Source: Candidatus Omnitrophota bacterium
GTDB taxonomy: Bacteria; Omnitrophota; Koll11; Zapsychrales; Fredricksoniimonadaceae
DNA: 17,778 nt
Assembly (NCBI GenBank): GCA_023247595.1
Contig: JAHFGF010000011.1
Location: 1-17,778, forward strand
Direction of reading: 5' to 3'
In this document: piece by piece, positions 14,904-17,778 of the stretch
How positions within the stretch are numbered: position 1 is the stretch's first letter
Layout of the letters: each line of letters opens with the position of its first letter
Program-made: the position numbers and the translations under genes
Notes under the pieces: generated by a model
The model's input: the letters and a program-made list of their open reading frames with translations, nothing else
Told to the model about the DNA's origin: nothing
Databases searched by the model: none

Positions 14904-15617
14904 TTAACTTGTCGCGTTGACCCCGTGAGGAATCAAAACGTCCTTAGTCATAGGAATAGTTTGGGAATGATCCGGCGATTCAAATTTGATCTCGATACGC
15001 ACATGCCGCGGAATATCTTTAAGCGCCCAACCATCTTTCCAGGTGAGTGTTTTACTTTCTGCTTCCTGCAAATATCCGTAAAAAAACTTGAGCCCTGCAG
15101 GGGGAATCCGCTCAATGATTGTCTCGCGTTCAAAAGCCGCTTCATTGCCCTGACTTAAATCATCAACAAAGCTTTTTTCCTCACGGACCAGATTAAACAT
15201 TTCATTAGGCGATTGGTTTTCAATGGTGATCGTCGCGTTTCTGCTCGACGTTTTCCCGACAATAGTTTTATGAATCGTTCCGCGCTGTGGCCAGTCGAGA
15301 AAATAACTGATCACTTTTAACTGGTCTCCGTCGGCTTTAATAAACGTCACTTTTGCTTCATGGCCTTGAAACGCCGTACGATCCGGATATGAACTGGAAA
15401 AATCATACGGCACCATATTTTCAATATCTAACGCCATTAAATCGAGCGCATCTCTTATCTCTTGATAAAAATCACTCTTTCCATGGCCGCGCTGCCCGAA
15501 CAAAAGCCCGGTGCGCAAAACGTTATACACGCACAAGGACATGATCGACATGATGCTGATGACGAGAAGAACCTCAATCAGCGTCAATCCACGGTTTATT
15601 TGACGCACCTTGACCAT
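14904..15617 (-). CDS. gspJ: Type II secretion minor pseudopilin GspJ
   Basis: Minor pseudopilin of the pseudopilus tip complex. A ten-residue leader ends in Gly before LTLIEVLLVISIMSIMS, with the conserved Glu at mature position 5 and a long hydrophobic helix. The mature protein begins with Leu in place of the usual Phe. The remaining roughly 210 residues form a beta-rich domain with DALDLMALDIENMVPYDF, a pattern usual for GspJ. The ATG at 15617 gives 237 residues. An in-frame TTG at 15641 would extend the leader to 18 residues, which is less likely. It follows gspI and ends one base before gspK. Confidence 0.9.
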   Translation of the reverse strand: MVKVRQINRGLTLIEVLLVISIMSIMSLCVYNVLRTGLLFGQRGHGKSDFYQEIRDALDLMALDIENMVPYDFSSSYPDRTAFQGHEAKVTFIKADGDQLKVISYFLDWPQRGTIHKTIVGKTSSRNATITIENQSPNEMFNLVREEKSFVDDLSQGNEAAFERETIIERIPPAGLKFFYGYLQEAESKTLTWKDGWALKDIPRHVRIEIKFESPDHSQTIPMTKDVLIPHGVNATS

Positions 15618-15681
15618 TTTTCTTTCTAGTACAGCTCTCAATATTCAACATAACATTTATCCAAAACCAATGATGCGGCGA

Positions 15682-16077
15682 TCACTTTTTTTCATCGTCT
15701 GGTAAAAGAAGATATGTTTGGATATTGATTTTTTTCCGAGCAGGGCCAACCGGCCATTCGACCGACAGATCAGCCTGAGAGATCTTCCCCTGATTTTCCG
15801 TGGAAACCTCGACGTTGGACAGCTGGTAAGAATATTTATCAAAAAGTTTAGGAAAACGGGCCCGGTCATTGCTGTCAATATCCTGACTCCATAAATCCGT
15901 CAATTTACTTTCTAAGATGATGACAGCCGGAACATAATCAGCGCTGTAAGAAGAAGCCCGCGCGCTTTGCCCCAAAGACTGAATGATAAGAGTAAGACTG
16001 ACCGACAAAATGACAATGGCCAAAAGAGTTTCAACTAAAAGAAATCCCGCTTTTCTTTTCAAAATTAAACTACGCAT
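15682..16077 (-). CDS. gspI: Type II secretion minor pseudopilin GspI
   Basis: Minor pseudopilin expected to initiate tip assembly with GspJ and GspK. The 131 residues start with a basic leader and the prepilin peptidase site after G11, followed by FLLVETLLAIVILSVSLTL with Glu at mature position 5. The short beta domain includes DRARFPKLFDKYSYQLSNVE and a C-terminal strand pattern usual for GspI. The length suits the family. The ATG lies 21 bases after the gspH stop with only a distant GGAG, so its ribosome-binding site is weak. A 64-bp gap separates it from the ATG of gspJ. Confidence 0.9.
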   Translation of the reverse strand: MRSLILKRKAGFLLVETLLAIVILSVSLTLIIQSLGQSARASSYSADYVPAVIILESKLTDLWSQDIDSNDRARFPKLFDKYSYQLSNVEVSTENQGKISQADLSVEWPVGPARKKINIQTYLLLPDDEKK

Positions 16078-16098
16078 TAATTTTCTTACAGCTCCAGG

Positions 16099-16596
16099 TT
16101 AATCCGTTGCCGCGGCCAAGACATCCACCTGGCCTCTTCTTTTTTTTGTCGTAACGATATAACATTTCTTTTCCTGACAAAAAGAGATGTCGACCTTGTC
16201 CATGTGGCCATCGGAAAAAAAATGGACCAATGGAACTTGGCTCAACACCTGAACTTCCGCGGGAATCAGAATCGTTCTTCCGAAATGATTTTTGATACGC
16301 CCGAATTCAGGCTCATCTGCGACGCTGGAAATTTCTTCCGTCAAACTATAGCCTTTAAAATCTTGGGTAAACTCCAACCGCAGCTGACGGTCCATGGAAA
16401 TCGCGCGGCTTTGCGCATAACGCATGAGATAAGCAAGATCAGACACACTGTTCTTTAATAAAACACCTTTGTAAGTCTGGCTGAAATTAGGAAGGACCAA
16501 CCCGGCGCAAACACCAAGGAGAACGGCAACCAAAAGGATTTCGATTAAAGTGAAACCTGATATTGGGGACATTTTATAGGCAGGCACGAATTTCAC
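16099..16596 (-). CDS. gspH: Type II secretion minor pseudopilin GspH
   Basis: Minor pseudopilin joining the GspG filament to the tip complex. A leader ending in G14 precedes FTLIEILLVAVLLGVCAGLV, with Glu at mature position 5. The body has the GspH pattern, including NSVSDLAYLMRYAQSRAISM and LRLEFTQDFKGYSL, and a C-terminal basic tail. The start is GTG three bases after the gspG stop, with AGG about six bases upstream. An ATG at 16572 would give a six-residue leader and is a real alternative. At 165 residues it fits the family. It lies between gspG and gspI as usual. Confidence 0.92.
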   Translation of the reverse strand: MKFVPAYKMSPISGFTLIEILLVAVLLGVCAGLVLPNFSQTYKGVLLKNSVSDLAYLMRYAQSRAISMDRQLRLEFTQDFKGYSLTEEISSVADEPEFGRIKNHFGRTILIPAEVQVLSQVPLVHFFSDGHMDKVDISFCQEKKCYIVTTKKRRGQVDVLAAATD

Positions 16597-16599
16597 AAG

Positions 16600-17037
16600 T
16601 TACCTGGACGCATTTTCTTCCCAATTAGTAATATCATCGGAACTGGAAACACCATCTGGGCCGTAAGACGACAGGTCATAACTTTCGGTATTGTGCGTCC
16701 CGGGGGCGACATAGTTATAGGGCTTCCCCCACGGGTCAGTAAAAGATTTTTTTCTTTTAATGTAGGGACCACGCCAATTTTCCGGAATGGGGGCAGAACT
16801 GGGCTTATTAAAAAGAGCGCTTAATCCCTGTTCTGTCGTCGGATAACTTCCATTGTCAATTTCATACATATCAAGCGCGGCGGATATATTAGCTTCTATG
16901 TCCGCCTTGACAGTGGAAACCTTGGCTTGATCGCTGCGGCCGCTCAAATTGGGAATAACCATCGCAGCGAGAATACCAATGATAATAACAACGAGCATGA
17001 TTTCAATAAGTGTAAAACCGCTTTTATTTGTCCGCAT
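16600..17037 (-). CDS. gspG: Type II secretion major pseudopilin GspG
   Basis: Main subunit of the periplasmic pseudopilus. The 145 residues begin with a short basic leader and the prepilin site G7, followed by FTLIEIMLVVIIIGILAAMV with Glu at mature position 5. The diagnostic GspG body is present: MYEIDNGSYPTTEQGLSAL, WRGPYIKRKKSFTDPWGKPY and a C-terminal SSYGPDGVSSSDDITNWE loop like the calcium-binding site of known GspG proteins. A purine-rich AAGGAAGGAAAG lies just upstream of the ATG, the best ribosome-binding site of the pseudopilin genes, in keeping with a highly expressed product. It follows gspF after 21 bases. Confidence 0.97.
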   Translation of the reverse strand: MRTNKSGFTLIEIMLVVIIIGILAAMVIPNLSGRSDQAKVSTVKADIEANISAALDMYEIDNGSYPTTEQGLSALFNKPSSAPIPENWRGPYIKRKKSFTDPWGKPYNYVAPGTHNTESYDLSSYGPDGVSSSDDITNWEENASR

Positions 17038-17058
17038 AAACTTTCCTTCCTTGCTGCT

Positions 17059-17778
17059 TTAAACAAGCATATTCATTTTTAAAATCGGCAATAGCATAGC
17101 GATGACGACGAATCCAACCATGCTAACAATGACTAAAAGGCATATCGGCCCCAACAGTGAAACAATCTTTGCGGCTGTTTCACTTGTCTGACGTTCGTAG
17201 GTCGTTGCAACTTTCATTAAACCGTTTTCCAAATGTCCTGTCTCTTCTCCCACGGAAATCATTTGAACGGCAAGCTGAGGAAAATGCGGACATTGTTTCA
17301 ATGCCGAGCGCAGACTGGATCCTTTCATAACTTCTTCAAGGACACCGTTCATTTCTTCTTTCAGGAGCATGTTCTCAAGCGTCGAACAACTGGCGTTTAA
17401 CGCGGCCGGAATCGCGACTCCATTGCCCAGCAAAGTGCCCAAGGTCCTGGCAAAACGTCCGATATCCATCTGCAGAAAAAACCGTCCAAACAAAGGCATT
17501 CGCAATTTTCGTTCATCCAAAAAGAATTTTCCCGACGGTGTTTGTGCCCAGCGCGTGACGTAGGCGCCGATGACGCCGACGGCTATCAGCATCATCCATC
17601 CGGTTTCAAGAAAGACACGGCTCGCGTTCACAAGAAAAAGGGTCGGCCAAGGCAGCATCTGGTTGAATTCTTCAAAAATAACGCTCAGGCGCGGAATAAC
17701 AAACGTTAGTAAAACGATAACTGTGCCGATACCCAACACCATAACCAATAACGGATACGCGAGACTGGAAGCGACTTT
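17059..17778 (-). CDS. gspF: Type II secretion inner-membrane platform protein GspF, C-terminal part
   Basis: Polytopic inner-membrane platform protein working with the GspE motor. The reading frame is open to the window edge, so only the last 239 residues are visible and the start lies outside. The part seen begins KVASSLAYPLLVMVLGIG, a transmembrane segment of the first GspF repeat, followed by another membrane helix (GWMMLIAVGVIGAYV). The second cytoplasmic GspF domain carries RTLGTLLGNGVAIPAALN and ISVGEETGHLENGL, and a final membrane helix follows (LLVIVSMVGFVVIAMLLPIL). An internal TTG at 17748 is not the true start. Gene order places gspE further upstream, beyond the window. Confidence 0.96.
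   Translation of the reverse strand, partial: KVASSLAYPLLVMVLGIGTVIVLLTFVIPRLSVIFEEFNQMLPWPTLFLVNASRVFLETGWMMLIAVGVIGAYVTRWAQTPSGKFFLDERKLRMPLFGRFFLQMDIGRFARTLGTLLGNGVAIPAALNASCSTLENMLLKEEMNGVLEEVMKGSSLRSALKQCPHFPQLAVQMISVGEETGHLENGLMKVATTYERQTSETAAKIVSLLGPICLLVIVSMVGFVVIAMLLPILKMNMLV

Noticed and set aside
17059..17748. Complete 229-residue GspF starting at an internal TTG
   Set aside because: The frame continues upstream to the window edge with conserved GspF sequence; the gene is truncated by the window, not short.

Overview
The window is a compact stretch of bacterial chromosome. Every protein gene and the single tRNA gene are read from the minus strand, so transcription runs from high to low coordinates. 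Intergenic gaps are short, many starts overlap the preceding stop (ATGA, GTGA, TAATG), and base composition is moderate (roughly mid-40s % G+C by eye). A type II secretion system with secretin, a predicted outer-membrane lipoprotein and prepilin-like proteins mark a diderm. The gene mix would suit an uncultivated diderm such as Omnitrophota or another PVC relative, but that lineage guess is inference. No transposase, phage gene or CRISPR array is seen.

Region 1 (17778 down to 8678) is a type II secretion locus. In transcription order it holds gspF (5' part outside the window), gspG, gspH, gspI, gspJ, gspK, gspL and gspM. A 101-bp AT-rich gap with two good overlapping sigma70-type promoters follows, then an ExeA/GspA-type AAA ATPase, gspC and the secretin gene gspD. 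F supplies the inner-membrane platform, G to K the pseudopilus, L and M the assembly platform, C the inner-to-outer membrane link and D the outer-membrane pore. The motor ATPase GspE and the prepilin peptidase are not in the window.

Region 2 (8677 to 8153) is non-coding apart from a tRNA-Pro(CGG) gene. It has a near-consensus promoter upstream. Downstream lies a hairpin-rich block ending in a terminator-like stem that repeats the tRNA acceptor 3' arm and flank. This is the most unusual structure in the window. Between gspD and the tRNA promoter are only short, unconvincing reading frames.

Region 3 (8152 down to 198) is a housekeeping series: acyP (acylphosphatase), ligA (NAD+-dependent DNA ligase), an unrecognised lipoprotein, xerD (tyrosine recombinase), cca (tRNA nucleotidyltransferase), rbfA (ribosome maturation), nrnA (DHH nanoRNase/pAp phosphatase), truB (tRNA pseudouridine 55 synthase) and ribF (FMN/FAD synthesis). 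From ligA to ribF the genes overlap or nearly touch and probably form one operon. The rbfA-nrnA-truB-ribF core resembles the common nusA-infB-rbfA-truB-ribF neighbourhood, here preceded by cca and xerD instead of infB. Cca fits the local tRNA-Pro, whose gene does not encode the terminal CCA.

I found no clearly new multi-gene system. The best leads are the tRNA-Pro downstream block, the anti-Shine-Dalgarno-like leader before the ExeA-type gene, the separately promoted gspA-C-D module and the unidentified lipoprotein.
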